A stretch of 6,877 nt of DNA from Acholeplasma sp. (GCA_012837395.1 DURF01000213.1:1-6877); one strand, 5' to 3'. Numbered from the stretch's first letter, positions 1 to 6,672 are shown. Numbers and translations: made by a program. Notes: generated by a model not told the origin, from the sequence alone.

Positions 1-1
1 A

Positions 2-38
2 AAAGGTAACAAATATTAAATAATTACTAGTTACCTTT
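2..38 (-). terminator. Probable intrinsic terminator after deoD
   Basis: A perfect 9-base inverted repeat: AAAGGTAAC on the minus strand at 38-30 pairs with GTTACCTTT at 10-2, with a 19-base A+T-rich loop. It starts about 30 bases after the deoD stop codon, where the operon terminator is expected. The 3' arm ends in a run of T that runs off the window, so the U-tract cannot be confirmed. The loop is longer than usual, which lowers confidence. The plus-strand reading of the repeat has no U-tract, so a bidirectional terminator is not supported. Confidence 0.55.
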
Positions 39-68
39 CAAATATTATTAAATTATTGCTTAATTGGC

Positions 69-779
69 TTAAATACTTTCAAGCGCAATTTTAATCATTT
101 CAACAAATGCATTTTGTCTTTCATCTGAAGTTGTAACTTCATTAGTTACAAGTGAATCTGAAATAGTAAGTAAACACGCTGCTTTTTTCTTTAAGGCTTT
201 GGCATTTGCAAAAAGTGCAAATGATTCCATCTCAACACAAACAGCATTATGCTTTTCATAAATTTCTTTATATTCTTCATGAGCAAGACGGTAAAATACA
301 TCAGATGAATGTATAGTTTCTAAATGTAGGTTAATATCTAATTTATTAGCAGCTTTTACTAATCTATTATTTAATGTTTTATTAGCGGCTAACTTTTTAT
401 ATCCTGTTACTCCCATAGTTTTTGCATAACTTGATTCACTCCAAGCATCTTTAGCTAAAACAACATCATATAATTTTAATTTATCAGTATATGCTCCAGC
501 TGAACCTACTCTAATAATTGATTCAACATCATAAAACTTATATAACTCATATGAATAAATTCCAATACTTGGCATACCCATTCCAGAACCCATAACTGTA
601 ACTAATTTACCTTTATATTTACCAGTAAATGCTAGCATATTTCTAACGCCATTTACTTGTTCTACATCTTCTAAAAATGTTTCTGCAATAAATTTAGCTC
701 TTAATGGATCTCCTGGCATTAAAACTGTCTTAGCAATCTTACTTTTATCTTTTACTTCAATATGTGGTGTTGGTATCAT
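69..779 (-). CDS. deoD: Purine nucleoside phosphorylase, DeoD type
   Basis: This cytoplasmic enzyme of the hexameric PNP family (nucleoside phosphorylase / UDP family) phosphorolyses purine ribo- and deoxyribonucleosides to the free base and (deoxy)ribose-1-phosphate. The 236-residue length matches the family (E. coli DeoD is 239). Hallmarks are visible in order: TPHI with His6, [10 protein letters not shown] with Gly23 and Arg27 (phosphate), NGVRNML with Arg46, IIRVGSAGA with Arg90 and Ser93, VEMES with Glu183-Met184-Glu185 (ribose and base), ISDS with Asp208 (general acid), and DERQNAF with Arg221. No key residue is missing. The ATG start has an AAAGGAG Shine-Dalgarno at 787-793, 7 bases upstream. 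The first 23 bases overlap the end of deoC, so translation is probably coupled. It is the last gene of the operon and ends in TAA. Confidence 0.96.
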   Translation of the reverse strand: MIPTPHIEVKDKSKIAKTVLMPGDPLRAKFIAETFLEDVEQVNGVRNMLAFTGKYKGKLVTVMGSGMGMPSIGIYSYELYKFYDVESIIRVGSAGAYTDKLKLYDVVLAKDAWSESSYAKTMGVTGYKKLAANKTLNNRLVKAANKLDINLHLETIHSSDVFYRLAHEEYKEIYEKHNAVCVEMESFALFANAKALKKKAACLLTISDSLVTNEVTTSDERQNAFVEMIKIALESI

Positions 780-1434
780 TCTTTTTCTCCTTTTTTAAAA
801 CTATATCTACCCCGTTTGAGGTTCCAATTCTAGATGCTCCTGCATTAATCATCTTTATAGCATCTTCGTATGTTCTTACTCCGCCTGAGGCTTTAACTAA
901 AGCTTCATCTTTAACAGTTTTTTTCATTAAAGTTACATGTTCTACGGTTGCTCCAGCAGTTCCAAAACCAGTTGATGTTTTAACAAAAGCTGCTCCTGCT
1001 TCAACTGATAGTTCACAAGCTTTAACGATTTCTTCATTAGTTAAGTAACATGTCTCAATAATAACTTTAACAACTAAGTCACCAGCTGAAACTACAACTC
1101 CTCTAATTTCATCTAAAATAGTTTCATAATCACCTGATTTTAAAGCTGAAACATTAATAACCATATCTATTTCATCTGCACCATTAATAACTGCATCAAG
1201 TGTTTCTTGAGTTTTAACGATTGCTGTGTGAGTTCCGTGTGGAAAACCAATTACTGTACAAACTAAAACATCTGTACCTTTTAATTGCTCTTTTGCGTAT
1301 TTTACCCAAATTGGGTTAACACAAACACTTTTGAAATTATATTTTTTTGCTTCTTCAATTAATTGATCAATTTGAGTTTTAGAAACATTAGCCCCAAGTT
1401 TAGTATGATCAATATATTTATTCAATTCCAACAT
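757..1434 (-). CDS. deoC: Deoxyribose-phosphate aldolase
   Basis: This class I aldolase (TIM barrel) cleaves 2-deoxyribose-5-phosphate to acetaldehyde and glyceraldehyde-3-phosphate, feeding deoxynucleoside sugar into glycolysis. The 225 residues carry the family signature: IDHTKL at 8-13, EIDMVINV with Asp90, FVKTSTGF with the Schiff-base Lys152, KASGGVRT with the proton-relay Lys181, and the phosphate-binding GTSNG at 204-208. Known DeoC proteins end soon after this last motif. Here a lysine-rich tail (KKEKKN and a few more residues) follows, and its codons contain the deoD Shine-Dalgarno and start. The gene starts at ATG with AAGGGAG at 1444-1450, 9 bases upstream, and ends in TGA. It overlaps deoD by 23 bases and the upstream membrane-protein gene by 17 bases. 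If UGA were read through, only four residues would be added before a TAA. Confidence 0.97.
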   Translation of the reverse strand: MLELNKYIDHTKLGANVSKTQIDQLIEEAKKYNFKSVCVNPIWVKYAKEQLKGTDVLVCTVIGFPHGTHTAIVKTQETLDAVINGADEIDMVINVSALKSGDYETILDEIRGVVVSAGDLVVKVIIETCYLTNEEIVKACELSVEAGAAFVKTSTGFGTAGATVEHVTLMKKTVKDEALVKASGGVRTYEDAIKMINAGASRIGTSNGVDIVLKKEKKNDTNTTY

Positions 1435-2101
1435 TTAATTTTTCTCCCTTCATTTTTTTATATAAGTCTAATAACATATTAATAACAGGTCCCGTTCCAA
1501 AAACAATTATAAGACTAAAGAAATTAATTTGTTTAGTAATATAACTTGTTCCAATAATAAATCCTAAAATAAGTGCAATTACTAAAAATGTTGTATCTAC
1601 TAAAATTTTAGCAATAAAGTATTTTTTAGTAAACTTTGAAACAAATACTGTAAAGGCATCTAGTGGCGATAATATCGACTTAAAATTAATTAAGATACTA
1701 ACACCAAACGCGACCATAAAAAATGAAAATATCGCAACTGACAAGCCACTAACAAAACCGTTATTGTTGTTAATGGTCGTGTTAATTACATCAAATGAAA
1801 ATATATTTTCATAAATTCCAATCCAAAAATCAATTAAAACACTTAAAACTAATAACATTATTATATTTAAAAATACTTTTAAGTTTTTTGTTGCTATTAA
1901 TAATGTTATCGCAAGTAATCCATTTAAAATAAAAGTCCAACTACCTTGGGTTAAACCCAATAAAACCGATGCAAAGTATGCAGCAGCATCAATTGGACCT
2001 GATCCAAGCCCTGCAGCTACTAATCCGGCAACCCCTAATGTAAATATTAATGTTCCTAATATTTGGGGTATGCTGAATTTTATTATTTTTTTTATATCCA
2101 T
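1418..2101 (-). CDS. YczE/YitT-like polytopic membrane protein
   Basis: The product is a 227-residue, strongly hydrophobic integral membrane protein with about five to six predicted helices (roughly 9-32, 54-72, 76-97, 116-140, 163-184 and 192-212). It has no cleavable signal peptide. The motif GLGSGPID (31-38), the related SPLDAF (145-150) and GTGPVIN (202-208) resemble the repeated G-x-G-P-x-D signature of the YczE/YitT membrane family as I remember it. The two motif-plus-helix units look like an internal duplication. A short Asn-rich stretch (around 106-114) separates the halves. The family has no settled biochemical role. Placement between an unknown gene and deoC suggests, without proving, a link to nucleoside or deoxyribose handling. 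The ATG lies 2 bases after the preceding stop and I see no good Shine-Dalgarno, so translation probably depends on coupling. It ends in TAA and overlaps deoC by 17 bases. Confidence 0.7.
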   Translation of the reverse strand: MDIKKIIKFSIPQILGTLIFTLGVAGLVAAGLGSGPIDAAAYFASVLLGLTQGSWTFILNGLLAITLLIATKNLKVFLNIIMLLVLSVLIDFWIGIYENIFSFDVINTTINNNNGFVSGLSVAIFSFFMVAFGVSILINFKSILSPLDAFTVFVSKFTKKYFIAKILVDTTFLVIALILGFIIGTSYITKQINFFSLIIVFGTGPVINMLLDLYKKMKGEKLNVGIE

Positions 2102-2103
2102 AT

Positions 2104-2958
2104 TTAATCTAACAATTTAGTATGTTCTATATTAGAAAACACATCTAATACTTCACTAAATTTCTTCCTTTTTAATATTTTATTTATTTTTTTCAAATTA
2201 TTTGGTTGAACTACTTTAGTATTTTTAATAAATCCTGGGACATCTTCTAAATACTTTTTAGCAAGTTCAAAAAACTCGCTATACTTAATAATAGATATAT
2301 CACTACCACGATTTAAAAATATGTAATCCAAATTTGGTGGCAAGACAGTTAATGTGTCATATCGCCATTCAAAAGCTAGTTTTAATTGTTGTTCGTTATT
2401 AATTAAAAAATGATAATGAGGTACATAAGTGTTTGACTGTTGATAAAACTTTTGAAGTTCTAAATTATCTTCAATATATCTTAAAACACTACTTAACTTA
2501 TTAGTTTCAACTAAAACATATTGATCTAGTAAACGTGGATTAAGTTCAATATGACGTTCTTTTAATAACATAAATACTTTTAAAACTAAATCTCTTCTAA
2601 AGTTTAAAACATTTTCAAATGTTTCATGATAAATATAATAATCAAATCTTTCTGTTAATTTTTTTACTATATCAATCATTTTTTCGACAAAATAATTAGG
2701 TGATAATAAAGGTAATTCTAATTGAAAATTGATATCTAAAAACTTTGGATTAAGTCTATATATATCCTTAACTTGAGATTTTGGCATAATTAAAAACCTC
2801 GCTTCATATTGTAAGCGTGGGTCTTTATATAAAAATCTAAAACTTTTATCATCAGATTCAATTTTAAAACCTTCAATAGTTTCAAAAAATGAAATGGTTG
2901 CTTTTATATCAATTTTTCTTGTTTGTTCTTTGAAAAAATGTAATTTGAACTTTTCCAA
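2104..2958 (-). CDS. Uncharacterised 284-residue protein, first gene of the deo-containing unit
   Basis: I do not recognise this protein. It is soluble in appearance: no signal peptide, no membrane segment, many charged and aromatic residues, mixed alpha/beta character. Notable stretches are LIMPKSQVKDIYRLNPKF (about 56-73), a Tyr/His/Phe-rich FDYYIYHETFENVL (about 105-118), YVPHYHFLIN (about 178-187) and a basic C-terminal part (NNLKKINKILKRKK). No cysteine is seen and no nucleotide-binding or catalytic motif is evident. I place the start at TTG (2956-2958), 6 bases after the Shine-Dalgarno GAGGTG (2965-2970). The frame is open back to a GTG at 2965-2967, but that GTG lies inside the Shine-Dalgarno. 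The gene sits just after a promoter in the end of surE and 2 bases before the membrane-protein gene, implying co-expression and perhaps a joint function with it. It ends in TAA. Confidence 0.8.
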   Translation of the reverse strand: MEKFKLHFFKEQTRKIDIKATISFFETIEGFKIESDDKSFRFLYKDPRLQYEARFLIMPKSQVKDIYRLNPKFLDINFQLELPLLSPNYFVEKMIDIVKKLTERFDYYIYHETFENVLNFRRDLVLKVFMLLKERHIELNPRLLDQYVLVETNKLSSVLRYIEDNLELQKFYQQSNTYVPHYHFLINNEQQLKLAFEWRYDTLTVLPPNLDYIFLNRGSDISIIKYSEFFELAKKYLEDVPGFIKNTKVVQPNNLKKINKILKRKKFSEVLDVFSNIEHTKLLD

Positions 2959-2964
2959 AATAAC

Positions 2965-2970
2965 CACCTC
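2965..2970 (-). promoter_or_regulatory. Shine-Dalgarno that decides the start of the unknown gene
   Basis: GAGGTG matches six bases of the extended anti-Shine-Dalgarno complement (AAGGAGGTGA). Its last three bases form the GTG that would be the longest-frame start. Because one triplet cannot easily serve as both ribosome anchor and start codon, the TTG 6 bases downstream is preferred. That gives a 284-residue rather than a 287-residue protein. Confidence 0.6.
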
Positions 2971-2979
2971 TTTATTAAT

Positions 2980-3009
2980 ATTTTACCATAATTATAAATT
3001 ATTGGTCAA
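2980..3009 (-). promoter_or_regulatory. Sigma-A-type promoter inside the 3' end of surE
   Basis: Minus-strand TTGACC (3009-3004, one mismatch to TTGACA) and TAAAAT (2985-2980, one mismatch to TATAAT) are separated by 18 bases. The -10 is preceded by TGG, an extended -10 signature. The -35 falls in the last Leu-Thr codons of surE. A transcript would start near 2973, leaving a leader of about 15 bases that just contains the GAGGTG ribosome site and the TTG start. This would give the unknown gene, the membrane protein, deoC and deoD their own expression, independent of the ileS T-box. No operator could be identified. In an A+T-rich genome, chance matches to the -10 are common, but the -35 and extended -10 make this one better than background. 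Confidence 0.55.
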
Positions 3010-3729
3010 TTTTCTTAAAATTTTGTAGTTAGTATTATCAAGTGTTAAAGGGGTTATTGAAATATAACCATTGTTATAAGCCCAAACATCTGTATCTTCA
3101 TCTTCATTAAAGTTAGTAATACTACCTTTTAAATAATATTCATTTTCAGATGAAGTTTTTTTAATAAATTCTGAATGATAGTATCTTTCGCCTTGTTTAG
3201 TAAAGATAACACCTTTTGGTTTTTCAAAAGTAAAGCGTGGAAAATTAACATTTAATATTCCGTCAAATTCATATAGTTTATTTTCAATAATTTCATCGAT
3301 TGTTTTAATTGTCTCGTCATATAAATAATCTAGATCTAAATTATCAGCAGAAAAAGCAATTGCATTTATTCCATAAATTTTAGCTTCTTTAGCTGATCCT
3401 ACAGTTCCAGAATATAAAATATCTTTAGCTATGTTTGCGCCATTATTAATTCCTGAGACAACTAAATCAAATTCAACATTAAACAAACTAAGACCCGCTC
3501 TTACTGCATCTGCTGGGCTTCCATATACTTTAATAGTACGCATTGTACCTGGAATTAAATCAGTATCTTCAATTTTTAAAGTTTGAGTTAAAGAAATTGA
3601 TTGTGATTTTCCACTTTGTTCATTAGCAGGAGCTGCCACATAAAGTTTTCCATGTGGTGTTAGAGCTCTTGCTAATATTTTAATACCTTCTGATTCGATT
3701 CCATCATCATTCACAATTAATATATTCAC
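2992..3729 (-). CDS. surE: 5'/3'-nucleotidase SurE
   Basis: This divalent-metal-dependent phosphatase acts on nucleoside 5'- and 3'-monophosphates (some members also act on polyphosphate), releasing nucleosides; it is a cytoplasmic oligomer. The 245-residue length is normal. The metal and active-site residues fall at the family's canonical positions: NDDGI with Asp8 and Asp9, Ser39 in NEQSGKSQSIS, and Asn95 in VSGINNGANI. These are followed by the conserved YSGTVGSAKEA (106-116) and the YGSPADAV motif (69-76). The start is GTG, with GGAGG at 3737-3741, 7 bases upstream. The GTG overlaps the ileS TGA by 4 bases (GTGA), so translation is likely coupled to ileS. It ends in TAA. Its product supplies the nucleosides that DeoD, further along the same strand, degrades. 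Confidence 0.96.
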   Translation of the reverse strand: MNILIVNDDGIESEGIKILARALTPHGKLYVAAPANEQSGKSQSISLTQTLKIEDTDLIPGTMRTIKVYGSPADAVRAGLSLFNVEFDLVVSGINNGANIAKDILYSGTVGSAKEAKIYGINAIAFSADNLDLDYLYDETIKTIDEIIENKLYEFDGILNVNFPRFTFEKPKGVIFTKQGERYYHSEFIKKTSSENEYYLKGSITNFNEDEDTDVWAYNNGYISITPLTLDNTNYKILRKLTNNL

Positions 3730-6428
3730 TTAAATTCCTCCACTATATCATTACAGCGATCACATAAGTTATTATCATTTAATTTTTTAAATGTTCGCCA
3801 ACAACGTTCACATACGTGTCCGTCAAACTTAGTAATTTCTACACTAAACGCATCACTTTCATTTACAACAACATTTGATGATATTAAAACTAATTCTAAA
3901 TCAATATTCAATGTTTTGTAAGCTTCGATTTGTGTCTTAGTTAAGTTAAGCTTAATTTCTGATTCTAATGATTTGCCAATAATTTTATTAGTTCTAGCTT
4001 CTTCTAATGCTTTTAAGACATCATCTCTCATATTATAAAAGATTTCAAAAGCATTTAATAGTGTTTCGTCTCTAAATTCGCGCTTTTGTGGCATATCTTC
4101 TAAATAAACATCTTCTTTAGCTTGATATGGTAGCTCCCAATATGCTTCTGATGTTGTATGAGGGATAATTGGATTAAATAATCTAATTAGACCAAAGATA
4201 ATATCATAAAGGGTTGATTGGATTGCTCTTCTTTCAAAGTCATCTTTTCTTTCAATATATAAAACATCTTTAGTGTAATCTAAGTAAAATGCTGAAACTT
4301 CGTTAATTATAAAAGGCATAATTATACGGTAAACTTTATCAAACTCATAGTTATCATAAGCATCAATTACTTTATTGACAACTTCAAAATATTTTAAAGT
4401 TATAACGCGGTTTAAATTACCTCGCATCGAATATGCGATATAGTCTTCTTTTGGATCAAAATCACTAATATTACCTAAAATAAATCTAAAAGTGTTTCGA
4501 ATCTTACGATATGACTCAGCAGTTTGTTTAATTAATTCATCACTTATTCTAACATCACTTTGATAAGCGGTTGTTGCTACCCAAAGTCTTAGTAAATCAG
4601 CACCTTGTTGTTTCATCATTTTAATTGGATCAATTACATTACCAACTGATTTACTCATTTTAAAGCCTTGACCATCTAAAACAAAACCATGACTTACAAC
4701 ATTTTTATACGGTGAAACACCATATGCCGCAATACTTGTTGTAAGAGAAGAGTTAAACCAACCACGATATTGGTCAGACCCTTCTAAATATAGATCAGCT
4801 GGGAAAGGTAGTCCTCTTTCTTTTAATACTTCATAAGATGTTCCACTATCAAACCAAACATCCATAATATCAGTTTCTTTTGTAAAGATATTATTAGGGC
4901 TATTTTTGTTTTTATATTTTTTAGGTAATAAATCTTTCGCATCCCAATCATACCAAATATTAATACCATGAACTCTAACAAGTTCAGCTACATGAGTTAT
5001 TACTTTACTATCTAAAATAGCTTCTCCGTTTTCAGCATAAAAGATTGGTAGTGGTACTCCCCAAACTCTTTGACGTGAAATTACCCAATCACCACGAGAC
5101 TCAACCATATTAGATAGTCTTACCTCACCCCATTTAGGAGTCCAGTTAACATTTTTAACAGCATTTAATAAATCTTTTCTTAAAGGTTCAATACTTAAAA
5201 ACCATTGTGGTGTTGATCTAAAGATAATAGGTTTTCCTGTACGCCAGTCATGTGGATATGAGTGAGTAATTACTTCATCATATACTAAAACATTTAATTC
5301 TTTTAAATCTTCAACAATTAATTGGTTTGCTTTTTCATAAAACATACCTTCATATTTACCGGCTTCATCCGTAAATATTCCTTTAGAATCAACTGGACTT
5401 AAAATATCTAAATTATATTTTAATCCCACTTGATAGTCATCCTCACCATGCCCTGGAGCAGTATGAACTAGACCTGTACCATCAGTATCTGTAACATGTT
5501 CACCTAAGATAACTGGTGAGATACGGTCATATAGAGGATGTTTATATTTTAGTCCTTCTAAATCTTTACCATTAAATTGTTTTAAAATTAAAACTTTTTC
5601 TAAGTTTAACTTTTCTTTTAAACTAGGTAGTAATGTTTCAAGTAAAATTAATCTACCAAAATTAGAAGACACTAATACATATTTCATATTTGGATGAACT
5701 GATACAGCAAGGTTTGCTGGAAGTGTCCAAGGGGTTGTAGTCCATATAAGAAGACTTGCTCCTTTAAAGTCTCCTTCTTTATTTGTTAGTGGAAACTTAA
5801 CATATATTGATTTAGACTCTTTATCTTTATATTCTATTTCAGCTTCTGCAAATGCTGATTCACTTGAGGGAGACCAGTGTACTGGTTTAAGTCCACGATA
5901 AATTAAATCTTTATTTGCCATTTTAGCAAATACTAACAATTGATCAGCTATATACGAACTATTAAGTGTTATATATGGATTATCCCATTCACCGAGAATT
6001 CCTAATCTTTTAAATTGTTCTCTTTGTTTAGAAACTTGTTCTTTAGCAAATTTCGCACATAACTCTCTAAAAGCTGTAACACTTAACTCATCTCTTTTAG
6101 CACCTTTTTTAATAACTTCATTTTCAATAGGTAGACCATGTGTATCCCAACCTGGAATAAACGGTACATAAAAACCTGACATTGTTTTATATCTTAAAAC
6201 AAAGTCTTTTAATGTTTTTTGTAGGGCATGACCTATATGAATATCACCGTTTGCATATGGTGGACCATCATGTAGAATAAATGGTTTATTGTCTTTGTTT
6301 TTTTCTAAAACTTTATTGTATAAATCCATTTCTTGCCATTTTTGTTGAAACTCTAATTCTCTTACACCTAAATTTCCTCGCATCGGAAAATTTGTTTTAG
6401 GCATTAATAATGTGTCTTTTAATTCCAT
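3726..6428 (-). CDS. ileS: Isoleucyl-tRNA synthetase
   Basis: This class I aminoacyl-tRNA synthetase charges tRNA-Ile with isoleucine in the cytoplasm. At 900 residues it is close to the usual bacterial length. In order I see PPYANGDIHIGH with the HIGH motif at 64-67; the CP1 editing domain with the Thr-rich TTTPWTLPAN (230-239) and GTGLVHTAPGHGEDDY (317-332); KMSKS at 590-594; an anticodon-binding helical region; and a C-terminal zinc site Cys873-x2-Cys876 with Cys889-x2-Cys892. This is the typical bacterial form with a C-terminal zinc finger. The ATG gives the N-terminus MELKDTLLMPKTNFPMRGNL, which resembles Bacillus IleS, and an in-frame TAA lies two codons upstream. The best Shine-Dalgarno is 30 bases away with a hairpin between. 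Expression is controlled by the T-box just upstream. It ends in TGA, overlapping surE by 4 bases. Confidence 0.98.
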   Translation of the reverse strand: MELKDTLLMPKTNFPMRGNLGVRELEFQQKWQEMDLYNKVLEKNKDNKPFILHDGPPYANGDIHIGHALQKTLKDFVLRYKTMSGFYVPFIPGWDTHGLPIENEVIKKGAKRDELSVTAFRELCAKFAKEQVSKQREQFKRLGILGEWDNPYITLNSSYIADQLLVFAKMANKDLIYRGLKPVHWSPSSESAFAEAEIEYKDKESKSIYVKFPLTNKEGDFKGASLLIWTTTPWTLPANLAVSVHPNMKYVLVSSNFGRLILLETLLPSLKEKLNLEKVLILKQFNGKDLEGLKYKHPLYDRISPVILGEHVTDTDGTGLVHTAPGHGEDDYQVGLKYNLDILSPVDSKGIFTDEAGKYEGMFYEKANQLIVEDLKELNVLVYDEVITHSYPHDWRTGKPIIFRSTPQWFLSIEPLRKDLLNAVKNVNWTPKWGEVRLSNMVESRGDWVISRQRVWGVPLPIFYAENGEAILDSKVITHVAELVRVHGINIWYDWDAKDLLPKKYKNKNSPNNIFTKETDIMDVWFDSGTSYEVLKERGLPFPADLYLEGSDQYRGWFNSSLTTSIAAYGVSPYKNVVSHGFVLDGQGFKMSKSVGNVIDPIKMMKQQGADLLRLWVATTAYQSDVRISDELIKQTAESYRKIRNTFRFILGNISDFDPKEDYIAYSMRGNLNRVITLKYFEVVNKVIDAYDNYEFDKVYRIIMPFIINEVSAFYLDYTKDVLYIERKDDFERRAIQSTLYDIIFGLIRLFNPIIPHTTSEAYWELPYQAKEDVYLEDMPQKREFRDETLLNAFEIFYNMRDDVLKALEEARTNKIIGKSLESEIKLNLTKTQIEAYKTLNIDLELVLISSNVVVNESDAFSVEITKFDGHVCERCWRTFKKLNDNNLCDRCNDIVEEFK
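3737..3741 (-). promoter_or_regulatory. Ribosome binding site of surE inside ileS
   Basis: GGAGG lies within the codons for the last ileS residues, 7 bases before the GTG start of surE. It supports the GTG start and means ribosomes can begin surE while finishing ileS. Confidence 0.75.
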
Positions 6429-6439
6429 AATTTATTATT

Positions 6440-6458
6440 TAAGATTTTAAAAATCTTA
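6440..6458 (-). other. Hairpin between the ileS Shine-Dalgarno and its start codon
   Basis: Minus-strand TAAGATTTT (6458-6450) and AAAATCTTA (6448-6440) form a perfect inverted repeat; a realistic fold is 7 pairs with a TTTAA loop. It begins immediately after AAGGAAGGAG (6468-6459) and ends 11 bases before the ileS ATG. Folding would remove 19 bases from the 30-base linear gap and leave about 11, near the working range. It is not followed by a U-tract, so it is not a terminator. Confidence 0.55.
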
Positions 6459-6468
6459 CTCCTTCCTT
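6459..6468 (-). promoter_or_regulatory. Strong but distant Shine-Dalgarno of ileS
   Basis: AAGGAAGGAG is the only good ribosome site between the T-box terminator and the ileS ATG, and it lies 30 bases from the ATG. No ATG, GTG or TTG occurs at normal spacing after it. It sits directly after the terminator U-tract, so it is transcribed only on readthrough. Confidence 0.6.
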
Positions 6469-6469
6469 A

Positions 6470-6506
6470 AAAATAAAAAAATACATCCTTAACCTAAGGA
6501 CGTATT
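6470..6506 (-). terminator. T-box intrinsic terminator
   Basis: AATACGTCCTTA (6506-6495) pairs with TAAGGATGTATT (6491-6480) over 12 pairs including one G-U, with a GGT loop. Seven T, one A and five more T follow on the minus strand. Its 5' arm contains CCTTAG, which the antiterminator also uses, so the two folds exclude each other. Confidence 0.93.
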
Positions 6507-6527
6507 ATATACGCGGTACCACCTTAG
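6494..6527 (-). promoter_or_regulatory. T-box antiterminator
   Basis: CTAAGG (6527-6522) pairs with CCTTAG (6499-6494), and GCGTAT (6514-6509) with ATACGT (6505-6500), leaving the 7-base bulge TGGTACC (6521-6515) and an ATA loop. This is the standard two-helix antiterminator whose TGGN bulge captures the free NCCA end of uncharged tRNA. The T in TGGT matches the A discriminator expected in tRNA-Ile. Confidence 0.92.
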
Positions 6528-6573
6528 TTCTAGATATAATCTAGCACTCAATTTTATATTCTTACTCAAAGAT

Positions 6574-6576
6574 GAT
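6574..6576 (-). other. T-box specifier codon ATC (Ile)
   Basis: The triplet lies on the 3' side of the Stem I internal loop, opposite the ACAAGTA strand (6650-6644) and followed by the expected purine A. It reads isoleucine and agrees with the downstream ileS. The next triplet is also ATC, but its bases are used in the AAAGA/TCTTT helix, so 6574-6576 is the better assignment. Confidence 0.88.
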
Positions 6577-6672
6577 ATATAATATTTAAATATTATTAGG
6601 CTCACACCTTCCCTAACTCGCTTTAATATTTATTATAATATTATACTTGTTCTTTTCATCGTAAGGATTTAA

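Larger units (their letters stand above)
6469..6665 (-). promoter_or_regulatory. T-box riboswitch for tRNA-Ile controlling ileS
   Basis: This leader RNA binds tRNA-Ile. Uncharged tRNA stabilises the antiterminator and allows transcription of ileS; charged tRNA lets the terminator form. Visible parts in order are: Stem I (6665-6561) with base helix CTTAC/GTAAG; a GATGA/GA K-turn; AAAGA/TCTTT; a specifier loop with AGTA opposite the codon ATC (6576-6574) followed by A; TAATATT/AATATTA; and a distal loop GAAGGTGTGAG closed by TTAGG/CCTAA. A small Stem III follows (CTAGA/TCTAG, 6544-6530), then the T-box AAGGTGGTACCGCG (6525-6512) and a terminator. The variable base of the TGGN bulge is T, which would pair with discriminator A as in tRNA-Ile. 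Only 16 bases separate Stem I from Stem III, so Stem II and the IIA/B pseudoknot appear absent. The leader begins about 8 bases after the sepF stop. Confidence 0.96.

Noticed and set aside
745..759. TGA at the end of deoC read as tryptophan
   Set aside because: Readthrough would add only four residues before a TAA, and the other genes use TGG for tryptophan. TGA is the stop.
764..1048. A 94-codon open frame on the plus strand
   Set aside because: It lies wholly antisense to deoC, whose catalytic motifs are intact. The predicted protein has low-complexity composition typical of a shadow frame, and I see no ribosome site supporting it.
2965..2967. GTG as the start of the unknown gene
   Set aside because: It is part of the GAGGTG ribosome binding site and has no ribosome site of its own at a workable distance. 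TTG at 2956-2958 is better placed.
1418..6428. An accessory island, mobile element, toxin-antitoxin or defence system in the window
   Set aside because: No transposase, integrase, direct-repeat array or defence motif was seen. Genes are co-directional, tightly packed and similar in base composition, as in an ordinary core operon.
6440..6458. The A+T-only hairpin before ileS as a second terminator
   Set aside because: It has almost no G-C pairs and no U-tract after it, and it lies downstream of the ribosome site. A role in spacing the ribosome site is more plausible.
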